Assembly (NCBI GenBank): GCA_007095845.1 | Contig: SFBI01000023.1 | Location: forward strand, 1-43,232 | DNA from: Microcystis aeruginosa Ma_MB_S_20031200_S102 | GTDB taxonomy: Bacteria; Cyanobacteriota; Cyanobacteriia; Cyanobacteriales; Microcystaceae | Reading direction: 5' to 3' | Length of the DNA stretch: 43,232 nucleotides | Shown here: positions 34,623 through 43,232 of the stretch, one piece after another | Layout: each line of letters begins with the position of its first letter | Numbering within the stretch: position 1 is the stretch's first letter | Position numbers and translations under genes: made by a program | Notes under the pieces: model-generated | Told to the model about the DNA's origin: nothing | What the model saw: only the letters and a program-made list of their open reading frames with translations | The model's database searches: none

Positions 34623-35389
34623 GGTTGAATGGCTCCTTGGCGTTTGAGAGTATTAATTCTAGTGATCACCCCGATTGCGCCATTTCGGGCAAGATTAGGT
34701 AGTTGTTGGGTAGCGGGAGTATCACTTAATTGGGCAGCGATCACAAATTGAACCGCTTGCGGGAAAGTAACATCAATATTTTTGTACTGATTGTCCACCG
34801 TTATGGGTAAATCGGCCAGGGCAGCACTTTCGATCACCGTTTGCCTACCCTGTAGAAAAGGAGAAGCTTGTAGGGTTAAGAGATAATCATTGACTGCTTC
34901 GTAATTACTGGCAAAACCACTGATTTTTAAGCGCGTAACCTGATTCGGTTGCTCTTGATTCGGGGCAGCGGGAAACTCCACCTGTTGCACACTGGTTAGC
35001 TGGACAGTAGGGGGAGTTTGTTGACGAATTTCTTGAATAATTGCTGACCAAGGCCTAATCTGATTGAAGACATCTACTAGAGCTTTATTGTCTCCTTCTA
35101 ACGCCGTTAATTGCCCTCTCAGGGTTTCTAGCTTTTTACCTTGGATTTGCAGTTGACCTAATTCCGTGTCCAGTTGCTGAATTAGGGCCTGAGTTTCGCC
35201 GGTTTGCCAACCGACGATTAAACCGAGTAATCCCGTCAGCACCAATAATCCGGCCCCCACTCCCACACCAATTAACAGGGGTGTTTGTTTACGTAGGTTA
35301 ATAACTGTGGAAATCTGATCTGCGGGGGTTCCTTTCCCGGTTTGGGTAAGATGGCGATCCTTAAGAAAATTAACATCAAGACTATACAT
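34619..35389 (-). CDS. pilN: type IV pilus inner-membrane assembly protein PilN
   Basis: 256 residues. The short cytoplasmic start MYSLDVNFLKDRHL carries the PilN motif (the VNFL stretch) that binds PilM. One membrane helix (about 35-62) follows, then a coiled coil (QLDTELGQLQIQGKKLETL) and a periplasmic domain with VTRLKISGFASNYEAVNDYL. It starts 11 bases after pilM and overlaps pilO. Confidence 0.93.
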   Translation of the reverse strand: MYSLDVNFLKDRHLTQTGKGTPADQISTVINLRKQTPLLIGVGVGAGLLVLTGLLGLIVGWQTGETQALIQQLDTELGQLQIQGKKLETLRGQLTALEGDNKALVDVFNQIRPWSAIIQEIRQQTPPTVQLTSVQQVEFPAAPNQEQPNQVTRLKISGFASNYEAVNDYLLTLQASPFLQGRQTVIESAALADLPITVDNQYKNIDVTFPQAVQFVIAAQLSDTPATQQLPNLARNGAIGVITRINTLKRQGAIQP

Positions 35390-35400
35390 AATTTTTGTCT

Positions 35401-36516
35401 CTATATCTCCCGTAATCCTAAACCGAGAACTGTTCCTAATCCCGGTCTTTCGGTATTAGGAATCTCTTGAGTTGTATCTAAATTCAGTGATGCGATGGGA
35501 TCGATTGCCATGGTGGGGATGCTGAGACGTTGAGTAAAGTATTCGTCTAGTTGCGCTAAACCGCCCCCGGGACCGGCTAAAAGTAATTGGACGATTTCCA
35601 GTTCATCACTTTGGTTAAGATAGAAATTAATCGATCGCCGCAATTCATCGGTTAATTCCCCTAAAACCCGCATCAGTGCCGTCATCCCGGCGTTGGTAGA
35701 GACTCTAGAAGTGCCCGGATTGGTGCTAAGACTATCAAAGGCAGTAATCGGGATTGTCATCCCCAAAAGAATCTCAGGACTGCGGGAGGTGGGCAAATTC
35801 ATCGCCCTAGAGAGGGCATTTTGTAGCTGGAAAGTGCCGATGGGGACAGTGCGGGAAAATTGGGGAACGCCGTCCACCACGATGGCAATTTCCGTGTTAT
35901 CAAATTCTATATCAACAATAACGGCAGCTTCATTGGAACTAAACTGTCGCAAATGCTCGCGAATCGTCCGAATTAGGGCAAAACTATTAATTTCTAGCAC
36001 ATCTACCTGTAATCCTGCCTGTTGGAAGGTTTCCATATAGGCATCGGTAATCTCCCGACGAGTAGCAACTAATAATACTTGTACTTTTTCGATCCCGTCT
36101 TCATCCTGAAAGTAGCCCAGTTTTTGGTAGTCGAGATCCACTTCCTCGCGAGGATAGGGAAGGTATAAACTAGCCTCATGATTTAAGACCAGCTCTCGCA
36201 ATTCCCGCTCGTCCAATTCCGAAGGAATGGGGATAATCCGGATAATTGACTCACGCATCGGCACACCAGTGGCGACTCTTTTGCTGTTAATTTTATTTTC
36301 CTTGAAGACTTCTTGGATTAACTCCGCTAAAGCTGGGGAATCGACGATTTTTCCCTCCTCAAAGATGCCTTCTGGGATATCCGATGAACAGTATTTAACT
36401 AATTGATAATTTTGTCCCTGTTTGGCGATCTGAGCCACGTTAATGCGCTCTGGGGTAATCTCTAACCCAACACCTTGAGTTTTTTTTGTCAACAGCTTTT
36501 TTAAAAAACTTACCAT
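35401..36516 (-). CDS. pilM: type IV pilus cytoplasmic assembly protein PilM
   Basis: 371 residues, actin-like ATPase fold (FtsA/SHS2 family). Recognisable parts are GVGLEITPERINVAQI, the SHS2 region VPMRESIIRIIPIPSELDER, the phosphate-binding VIVDIEFDNTEIAIVV and QLLLAGPGGGLAQLDEYF. It forms a cytoplasmic ring and binds the PilN N-terminus. It is the first gene of the operon, with the promoter presumably in the 505-base spacer shared with ilvC. Confidence 0.95.
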   Translation of the reverse strand: MVSFLKKLLTKKTQGVGLEITPERINVAQIAKQGQNYQLVKYCSSDIPEGIFEEGKIVDSPALAELIQEVFKENKINSKRVATGVPMRESIIRIIPIPSELDERELRELVLNHEASLYLPYPREEVDLDYQKLGYFQDEDGIEKVQVLLVATRREITDAYMETFQQAGLQVDVLEINSFALIRTIREHLRQFSSNEAAVIVDIEFDNTEIAIVVDGVPQFSRTVPIGTFQLQNALSRAMNLPTSRSPEILLGMTIPITAFDSLSTNPGTSRVSTNAGMTALMRVLGELTDELRRSINFYLNQSDELEIVQLLLAGPGGGLAQLDEYFTQRLSIPTMAIDPIASLNLDTTQEIPNTERPGLGTVLGLGLREI

Positions 36517-38018
<1,502 letters not shown>

Positions 38019-38114
38019 TTCTCTTTTTTTTCGGTGTGGGGTTGGACGCAACCGGGCAATTCTTGCCGTTGAGTCCGCCCCGACACCCGACCCCCGAAAG
38101 GGAAAACTTCCTAC

Positions 38115-38903
38115 CTAATAGATTGCCTCCCGTGATTTGACCAGACCGATCGCCCGTAAACCGGCAATCACACCACCACCGATCACCATACCGACAAAGG
38201 AACGAATCAGATTTTCTATGGGAATGATCGGAATTAACGCGATCCAGACTTCTTCGGGCCAGTTAAAAATCGAGTAGGTAATGGCGACGGCCCCTAAATG
38301 GGAGAGACCGCTGGCAGTCCATGTCCCGCCAAAAATTCCCACTGCTACTAGAACAAAATTACTACTTTTGAGCCAGTAGCTAAAAAGAGTCCGGGTTGGT
38401 AGGATAAATAATAGCAAAGCCGACCAATCGACGAAAGCCCCGGCAATAAAGACTCGTGGCGAAATACCGTTCATGCCGATCGCCCGGTTAGCGTAGATAA
38501 ACAGGGGAATCAGAAAAATTAATGTCAATCCTAACCACCAATAACGGCGTTTTTTGCCTAAAACCATTGTTCCCGCCACAAAACTGGCTATAATTGCGCC
38601 AAAGACCGAAATAGCGGGAATTCCTGCCGTGTAGGGGGCAAGAAAAGCCCCAATTAAGGACCCAATACCACTAGCGATCGCCCCAGCGATCGGGCCGAGT
38701 AACCAACCCAGAAGGGGAAAAACCGCTTGACTGAGGGGCATACTACCGCCGGAAGCGAGGACAATGGAGAAGGGAATAAAAGATAGGGTAGTGACAATGG
38801 CCGCTAAGACGACAATATAGGCGATCGGCGCACCATCAATGGCGGCACTACTGACAGCTTCCACTTTGCGTTCTTTACCTTCGGGGATAATATCTAGGGT
38901 CAT
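38115..38903 (-). CDS. multi-helix membrane protein, possible ECF transporter S component
   Basis: 262 residues with six to seven hydrophobic segments after a charged 22-residue start. Recurrent small-residue motifs such as PLLGWLLGPIAGAIASGIGSLIGAF resemble S components of energy-coupling-factor transporters (the GPxxGAxxGxxG type seen in BioY and related proteins), but the protein is longer than most (about 180-200 residues). It lacks a substrate-diagnostic motif. No EcfA or EcfT gene is adjacent, so it would have to use shared modules. It faces ilvC convergently. Confidence 0.6.
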   Translation of the reverse strand: MTLDIIPEGKERKVEAVSSAAIDGAPIAYIVVLAAIVTTLSFIPFSIVLASGGSMPLSQAVFPLLGWLLGPIAGAIASGIGSLIGAFLAPYTAGIPAISVFGAIIASFVAGTMVLGKKRRYWWLGLTLIFLIPLFIYANRAIGMNGISPRVFIAGAFVDWSALLLFILPTRTLFSYWLKSSNFVLVAVGIFGGTWTASGLSHLGAVAITYSIFNWPEEVWIALIPIIPIENLIRSFVGMVIGGGVIAGLRAIGLVKSREAIY

Positions 38904-38943
38904 AGTTGCAAGGGTAATTCTAACTTTTCTATCATCCTCTGGT

Positions 38944-39101
38944 GGCTCTCTTATTCTTTGTGTGATCTCGCGTAGCGAGCGCGTTGCGACCAGTTTAACT
39001 TATATAGTAGCGTTCGATCTTTGTGTCCTTTGTGTCTCTGTGGTTCGTTCCATTCATTCGCCCGCAAGACTGTATCTTAGAATACATTTTACCCACCAAA
39101 C
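38944..39101. repeat. dispersed repeat, copy 2
   Basis: Aligns with 9578-9712. It carries about 20 extra bases, including TCGCGTAGCGAGCGCG, near its start, and shares the identical stretch beginning AGACTGTATCTTAG at its end. Confidence 0.8.
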
Positions 39102-39175
39102 CTAGGATATACCTCTGGTTTGATCTTCTTCGGGTGATGATTGATTTTTTCCATAACAGCGCACGGTAATGTGAT

Positions 39176-39263
39176 CTAAATCCGTTGAGTATAGGCGACA
39201 TATTAGGACAGGCACTCATGCAAAAGGGAGAATAAATAATCAGTTTTTAATAACCGGATTTAG
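39176..39263. mobile_element. family-A inverted-repeat (MITE-like) element, short form
   Basis: The left end CTAAATCCGTTGAGTA (39176) and the right end AATAACCGGATTTAG (ending 39263) are imperfect inverted copies. The trinucleotide GAT flanks both sides (39173-39175 and 39264-39266) and may be a target duplication. It shares CTCATGCAAAAGG and AATAAATAATCAGT with the longer copy at 42649-42820. Confidence 0.65.
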
Positions 39264-39454
39264 GATGACATCCAAAGAGATAAAACTCAAAAACAGTAGT
39301 GCCAGCTTTTGGCGGATATACGCAAAAACTGACACTGTTTATCTACTGACTTTCATATATTTAAGGTCTTTATCTCGGCTGACCTCATTTCAAATTGTCT
39401 ATAGTATTTACTACTTTTCCATCGTTTCCTCTATACTTAATTATTTTTTAATAT

Positions 39455-40009
39455 TTACTTTTGTGAGGATTGGTCAGGTTTTATTAAGTAATGTTGCGGA
39501 TGGAAGGAAACACCGAGAATTTGTGATAGCCATACCTCAAAATCGTGGATTGGATAAGCTTGCTCCCCCGTCAAGGGATTTACCATTGGTTTCACCAGAA
39601 TGGTAAACATTCCCAGACGATTTCCCGCTAAAACATCGGTAAACAAGCGATCGCCAACCATAGCAATTTGTTGGGGGGGAAGACTCATGGCTGCCATCGC
39701 TTGCCGGAGTTTGCGTCGAGAGGGTTTCACCGCACCGAGAAGGTAGGGAAGTTGTAAATTATCAGCGATCGCACCGATGCGATTTTCACTGAGATTATTG
39801 CTTACCAACCAAATCGGTAGATCAAGACGCAAGGAATCGACCCAACGCTGTAAATCGTCAGAAACCGTCGTTTCTTGCAGGGGAACAAGAGTATCATCCA
39901 CATCAAGAATCAATCCCTTAATCTGATGCTGATTCAAAATCTCCAGAGTGAGACCGAGAATCGTATCCCCTAAAATTAAATCGGGTTGTAAAATTTTTGC
40001 TCTAGTCAT
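39455..40009 (-). CDS. YqeG family HAD-IIIA phosphatase
   Basis: 184 residues. HAD motif I reads LILDVDDTLVPL (about 34-45), with the two Asp residues for phosphoryl transfer. Motif II is WLVSNN; motif III/IV is KPSRRKLRQAM with VGDRLFTDVLAGNRLG. There is no cap domain, as in class IIIA enzymes. YqeG/GEP4 relatives include phosphatidylglycerophosphate phosphatases, so a role in phosphatidylglycerol synthesis, essential for thylakoids, is plausible but inferred. Confidence 0.9.
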   Translation of the reverse strand: MTRAKILQPDLILGDTILGLTLEILNQHQIKGLILDVDDTLVPLQETTVSDDLQRWVDSLRLDLPIWLVSNNLSENRIGAIADNLQLPYLLGAVKPSRRKLRQAMAAMSLPPQQIAMVGDRLFTDVLAGNRLGMFTILVKPMVNPLTGEQAYPIHDFEVWLSQILGVSFHPQHYLIKPDQSSQK

Positions 40010-40109
40010 TAACTTCTCAAAAATAACTGGCAGCGAGTCGCTCGAACTCAGCTTCCCTCTTTAGTATAAATGAGCGACTGCCCCTGAAAATCTTGCCCGG
40101 TCAATCCCT

Positions 40110-40733
40110 TCACTTGGCCGCTTGAATCACCTGTAAACTGCCACCAGCGTATAATTTTTGTTGACAATCACGAAAACCGATCGCCTGTAAAGATTGGATC
40201 AGATCCCGATCGATAAACTGCCAAGCGGTATCGGTTTCAAATAATTGCAAAAATAGGGCTAAAGAAGGCCAAAAAAGCGGGTTAGTGGGTCGATGAAAAT
40301 CCACGAGGGCAAAAATTCCCCCCGGTCTGAGAACTCGATACACTTCTTTCAGGATTTCCTCTAACTGCTCCGGCTCCATTTCGTGGAGAGCAGCGCTAGT
40401 ATGAACAAAGGCGAATTCTCCAGCACTAAAGGGCATTTTTTCGGCCAATCCCTCCACATAATGCGCTTGCGGCACCGCTAAACTAGCTCGCTCTAGGGAC
40501 CGGGGAGAGACATCTAAACCGACACAGCGATCGGATAGGGGGACTAAATAACGGGTGGTTTGACCCGCACCACAACAGAGATCAAGGATAGGGTCATTTT
40601 TAGCGATTTTTAAGCCTTCTAGGGCTAATTGCCGAAAACGGGACTCCCCACCCACTGCTAGGGCAGCCAGACGGGAGATACCATCGTAAAGCCATTGATA
40701 TTGATAACTGAGGGGACGTAAAATTGTGGCCAA
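40110..40733 (-). CDS. class I SAM-dependent methyltransferase
   Basis: 207 residues from TTG 40733 (reading MATILRPLSYQYQWLYDGIS), chosen because GGAGG lies just upstream at about 40741-40745; another TTG at 40739 sits too close to that site. Motif I ILDLCCGAGQTTRYL and the acidic residue in VGLDVSP bind S-adenosylmethionine. EVYRVLRPGGIFALVDFHRP is motif post-III of the Methyltransf_11 type. The substrate is unknown. It is divergent from hemH over 119 bases. Confidence 0.85.
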   Translation of the reverse strand: MATILRPLSYQYQWLYDGISRLAALAVGGESRFRQLALEGLKIAKNDPILDLCCGAGQTTRYLVPLSDRCVGLDVSPRSLERASLAVPQAHYVEGLAEKMPFSAGEFAFVHTSAALHEMEPEQLEEILKEVYRVLRPGGIFALVDFHRPTNPLFWPSLALFLQLFETDTAWQFIDRDLIQSLQAIGFRDCQQKLYAGGSLQVIQAAK

Positions 40734-40852
40734 GATCAACCTCCAAAATTTGATTAAGTTCTATACTGTCTGTAATTTGTTTTAACGGTTCCACCGATAT
40801 ATTGTTAAACTTGGTAAAGAATCTGAAAATTTAAAAATTATCTGTTAACACT

Positions 40853-42016
40853 ATGGGTCGCGTTGGGGTTTTATTATTAAATTTGGGTGGGCCGGAGCGG
40901 TTAGAGGATGTGCGTCCTTTTCTATTTAACCTTTTTTCTGACCCAGAGATCATCCGTTTACCGATTAAAGGACTACAAAAACCGTTAGCTTGGTTAATAT
41001 CGACGCTAAGAGCGAGTAAATCCCAAGAAAATTACCGTCAGATCGGTGGTGGTTCCCCTTTACTCAAGATTACGGAAGCACAGGCCACGGCACTGCAACA
41101 ACGTCTTGCGGAAATGGGCCGCGAAGTGAGCGTTTATATCGGGATGCGTTACTGGAATCCCTTCACTGAAGAAGCGATCGAGCGGATTAAACGGGATCAT
41201 ATCAAAAAATTAGTTATTCTCCCCCTTTATCCCCAATTTTCCATCAGCACCAGTGGTTCCAGTTTTCGTGTGCTGGAGGAAATGTGGCAACAAGATCCCT
41301 ATCTGCGTTTAACGGAATATACTCTCATCCCTTCTTGGTACGATCATCCCACTTATCTTAGTGCCATGGCGGATCTGATTGTGCGAGAATTAGAGCAGTG
41401 TGCTAATCCTGACCAAGTACATATCTTTTTTAGCGCCCATGGTGTCCCCCAAAGTTATGTGGAGGAAGCGGGAGATCCCTATCAAAGGGAAATTGAAGAA
41501 TGCACTAGGGCGATCATGCGTACGCTCAACCGGCCCAATCAGTACACTTTAGCCTATCAAAGTCGTGTCGGTCCGGTGGAATGGCTAAAACCCTATACTG
41601 AAGATGCTTTAAAAGGGTTGGGAGAGCAGGGAATTAAGCATTTATTGATCGTGCCGATTAGCTTTGTCTCGGAACACATTGAAACTCTGCAAGAAATCGA
41701 TATAGAGTACCGAGAAGTGGCAGAAGAAGCGGGAATTGAACATTTTCAGCGAGTCCCGGCTCTTAACACTCACCCGATGTTTATCGAATCTCTCTCCCAG
41801 TTAGTGGTAAGATCCCTAGAGGAAAAACCCACCACTTTCGAGCAAATTACCCATCCGAAAGCGAATATGAAAATGTATCCCCAGGAGCGTTGGGAATGGG
41901 GTATGACAACAGCAGCCGAGGTGTGGAATGGCCGATTAGCGATGATCGGTTTTCTGGCAATTATTATCGAATTAATTACTGGTCAAGGACCGTTACATTT
42001 TGTTGGTTTATTATAA
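40853..42016 (+). CDS. hemH: ferrochelatase with C-terminal chlorophyll-binding-like helix
   Basis: Inserts Fe2+ into protoporphyrin IX, the last step of heme synthesis. The 387 residues start with [22 protein letters not shown]. The active-site region is [15 protein letters not shown]-like (reading [15 protein letters not shown], with the catalytic His), followed by the [17 protein letters not shown] and [19 protein letters not shown] stretches. About 40 C-terminal residues carry a CAB/HLIP-type helix ([21 protein letters not shown]), which is the cyanobacterial and plant type; it anchors the enzyme in thylakoids and binds pigment. Complete, normal length. Confidence 0.97.
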   Translation: MGRVGVLLLNLGGPERLEDVRPFLFNLFSDPEIIRLPIKGLQKPLAWLISTLRASKSQENYRQIGGGSPLLKITEAQATALQQRLAEMGREVSVYIGMRYWNPFTEEAIERIKRDHIKKLVILPLYPQFSISTSGSSFRVLEEMWQQDPYLRLTEYTLIPSWYDHPTYLSAMADLIVRELEQCANPDQVHIFFSAHGVPQSYVEEAGDPYQREIEECTRAIMRTLNRPNQYTLAYQSRVGPVEWLKPYTEDALKGLGEQGIKHLLIVPISFVSEHIETLQEIDIEYREVAEEAGIEHFQRVPALNTHPMFIESLSQLVVRSLEEKPTTFEQITHPKANMKMYPQERWEWGMTTAAEVWNGRLAMIGFLAIIIELITGQGPLHFVGLL

Positions 42017-42062
42017 CCTCAAGCTTCCCTGCCATTGCTTTTGATGGTAACTATCATAATAA

Positions 42063-42091
42063 GGTTGGGTTTAACTATATTTAACCCAACC
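42063..42091. terminator. hairpin between convergent hemH and the 42112 gene
   Basis: GGTTGGGTT pairs perfectly with AACCCAACC around an AT-rich loop. It lies 47 bases after the hemH stop and 21 bases after the stop of the opposing gene. It lacks a long T-run, so it may act in both directions or only as a 3' protective stem. Confidence 0.5.
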
Positions 42092-42111
42092 ATTGGCGAT
42101 TTTGTCTTCTC

Positions 42112-42363
42112 TTAGGACATCATATTAGCAGAACGAACATTAACGTTAACTTCTAGTCTGCCATTGCCGAGCATATCTAACCCAGTGACGCTAAACAGAT
42201 TAGCTTTAATCCCCCTTTCCTGAAAATTAGCCTGTAATTCTTTGATGAGAACCTCTTCCACTTTCCCTTCATCATCTGCTAGAGCTTGGACGATTTTAGC
42301 GGCGAAAGAGCCAATTTTTGCGCTTAATATTTCTTCCACATTGGTAATCTCGATAATAACCAT
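42112..42363 (-). CDS. small conserved protein of unknown function
   Basis: 83 residues without signal or membrane helix: MVIIEITNVEEILSAKIGSF, then an alternating helix-strand pattern ending in RLEVNVNVRSANMMS. The last strand (GNGRLEVNVNVRS) looks like an edge beta strand of a small alpha/beta protein. I recognise no family. It converges on hemH. Confidence 0.65.
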   Translation of the reverse strand: MVIIEITNVEEILSAKIGSFAAKIVQALADDEGKVEEVLIKELQANFQERGIKANLFSVTGLDMLGNGRLEVNVNVRSANMMS

Positions 42364-42513
42364 TGATTTTTCTTCTTAGTAGAGGACAAAGAGCTTGACA
42401 AGCCAATAAGAACAGAATTTGCGAGAAAATAGAGCTGCTCTCATCTTAGGAATCAGTATAACCCGCACTGTTCCCCCCTAAACGTAAATTCCCACCCGGA
42501 AGGAGATGACTGC

Positions 42514-42651
42514 ATGATAAACCTAGAGACCCTAGAAGGTTGGTTAAATGCTCCAGTGGAAAATGAGCGACTAGAATTTAAAGAGGCTCAAACTCAATTT
42601 TATACAAACAAACTCTTAAAATATTGCGTCGCCCTCTATCAATTATACTAA
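42514..42651 (+). pseudogene. truncated AlbA_2 (Schlafen-like) domain gene
   Basis: From ATG 42514, preceded by GGAAGGAGAT, 45 residues read MINLETLEGWLNAPVENERL, EFKEAQTQFYTNKLLKYCVAL and then YQLY before a TAA. The first 41 residues match the start of AlbA_2-type putative DNA-binding proteins, where LLKYCVAL is normally followed by ANEGGG. The break coincides with the left end of a family-A element, whose first bases give the stop codon. No continuation of the gene is seen after the element. It is probably a dead stump. Confidence 0.6.
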
Positions 42652-42820
42652 ATCCGTTTAGTAACGCACAGAAAACGGGTTTCTCGGAGAAACCCATTTT
42701 CTACTCATGCAAAAGGCTTCGGCCGTGAGCTCAGCGTTCGACCGAGCGTCCGAAGTCTCACGCCAAGGTCCGAACGCCAAAAAGGGGAATAAATAATCAG
42801 TCTTTAATAACCAGATTTAG
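42649..42820. mobile_element. family-A inverted-repeat (MITE-like) element, long form
   Basis: The left end reads ATACTAAATCCGTTTAGTA (42645-42663) and the right end, inverted, ATACTAAATCTGGTTATTA (reverse complement of 42805-42823), with 16 of 19 positions matching. TA borders CTAAATC...GATTTAG on both sides, a possible target duplication. The interior has a GAAAACGGGTTTCTCGGAGA hairpin region and a GC-rich block (42717-42780) absent from the short copy at 39176. Confidence 0.7.
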
Positions 42821-43061
42821 TATTAGTCAGATATTTCTTAATAAAAAAAGAAGAAACCTAAAAAAAGGCGAAACGATTGATAGGTATAGTTTTTAAAGAA
42901 GGAATCAAGGTCGAGGTGATCAAAAAATGCAGACATGAGCAATAACTGTTTATCTCGTTCCCTGGTTCTACCTGAAGAATAGTTTAAGGCTCTGCCTTAA
43001 ATATTGTCTGTCAAGGCAGAGCCTTGTCACAAGCGAAAGGCATACAAGCAAGCATTTTCGG
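42821..43061. other. spacer with double hairpin
   Basis: AAGGCTCTGCCTT (42986-42998) and AAGGCAGAGCCTT (43013-43025) are perfect inverted copies 14 bases apart, and each arm is itself nearly palindromic. It could be a transcription terminator for genes on either side or a small repeat element. The 42841-42950 part contains no recognisable gene. Confidence 0.5.
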
Positions 43062-43232
43062 TTATTGAGGATTTTTTCTTTTTGCGGGTTTTTGTTTGCT
43101 GGTAGGGAGTAGGGGAGCGGTTAATTTTTCGTAGAGTTCAAAGAGGTATTCAATACGGTTTAATTCACTGGTGAAAGGTTGGGGACGATAACACAAATCA
43201 ACGGCTTTGTCAAGTTTTTGGTGAGCTTTGAG
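43062..43232 (-). CDS. C-terminal end of a probable DNA methyltransferase (partial)
   Basis: 56 residues enter from the right edge: LKAHQKLDKAVDLCYRPQPF, TSELNRIEYLFELYEKLTAP, then a basic tail ending KRKNPQ. The HQKLDKAVDLCYR...RIEYLFELYEKL pattern is the usual C-terminus of large class I DNA methyltransferases of the Type IIL/MmeI-like or BREX/DISARM-adjacent kind. The catalytic part lies outside the window, so activity and system type cannot be judged. Confidence 0.6.
   Translation of the reverse strand, partial: LKAHQKLDKAVDLCYRPQPFTSELNRIEYLFELYEKLTAPLLPTSKQKPAKRKNPQ

Larger units (their letters stand above)
38904..39454. other. 550-base region with repeats and no gene
   Basis: Contains dispersed-repeat copy 2 (38944-39101) and a family-A element (39176-39263). 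The rest, 39270-39454, is AT-rich with nothing identifiable; an open frame beginning 39265 runs into the antisense strand of the YqeG-type gene and is rejected. Confidence 0.75.

Noticed and set aside
38020-38105. Terminator after ilvC
   Set aside because: T-run precedes rather than follows the imperfect GTGTGGGG/CCGACCCCC pairing; no convincing hairpin with a tail.
39265-39606. 113-codon plus-strand open frame
   Set aside because: Begins in the family-A element end and finishes antisense to the conserved YqeG-type gene.

Overview
The window looks like chromosomal DNA of a unicellular cyanobacterium, most likely Microcystis or a close relative. The evidence is the gene content: a ferrochelatase with a C-terminal chlorophyll-binding-like helix, PetL of cytochrome b6f, RpaB, a CCB-type cytochrome b6f heme-attachment factor, a DUF92/VTE6-like protein, cyanobacterial PilMNOQ and tandem DUF29 genes. 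The HIP1 octamer GCGATCGC also recurs (for example at 4097, 10636 and 29058). The spacers carry many heptanucleotide repeats and short inverted-repeat elements, as is usual in Microcystis. The genus call is inference; no rRNA or tRNA gene was found.

Layout. 1-8.5 kb: housekeeping genes mostly on the minus strand (ftsH, a TPR protein, pepA, the three-gene proton-translocating transhydrogenase operon pntAA-pntAB-pntB) plus one small plus-strand gene. 8.5-12.4 kb: an accessory patch with a decayed transposase, a dispersed repeat, a GC-rich divergent ClC-type protein that looks acquired, an orphan PEP-CTERM tail and a TauE/SafE transporter. 12.4-20 kb: a lipid kinase, an amino-acid binding lipoprotein, a DUF92 protein, a b561-like membrane protein, cobQ with a small ferredoxin, an Npun_F0494-like protein, a thioredoxin-like ferredoxin and a LuxR-type response regulator.

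20.0-22.3 kb holds the most interesting locus: a coiled-coil plus FGE-sulfatase-fold protein whose last codons look like the variable repeat of a diversity-generating retroelement (DGR). No reverse transcriptase or template repeat is visible nearby. The gene is bracketed by inverted ends of one repeat-element family. 22.3-25.3 kb: a UPF0104-type membrane protein, four tandem DUF29 paralogs on a 467-468 bp period, and an easily missed 33-residue petL.

25.3-31.4 kb: radA, rpaB with a CCB-family gene, a clpC-like gene lacking the usual middle domain, and a 46-residue membrane protein. 31.6-36.5 kb: the type IV pilus operon pilM-pilN-pilO-pilQ. 37-42.4 kb: ilvC, a possible ECF S-component, a YqeG-type phosphatase, a methyltransferase, hemH and a small unknown gene. 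The right edge has an AlbA_2-type gene stump cut by an inverted-repeat element and the 3' end of a probable DNA methyltransferase.

Two inverted-repeat element families are traced. Family A has ends CTAAATC...GATTTAG and occurs at about 125-147, 39176-39263 and 42649-42820. Family B has ends TAGGGCTnGCTGAAnAA and occurs at 12241-12408, 20021-20221, 22124-22140 and 31591-31653. All alignments here were done by eye.
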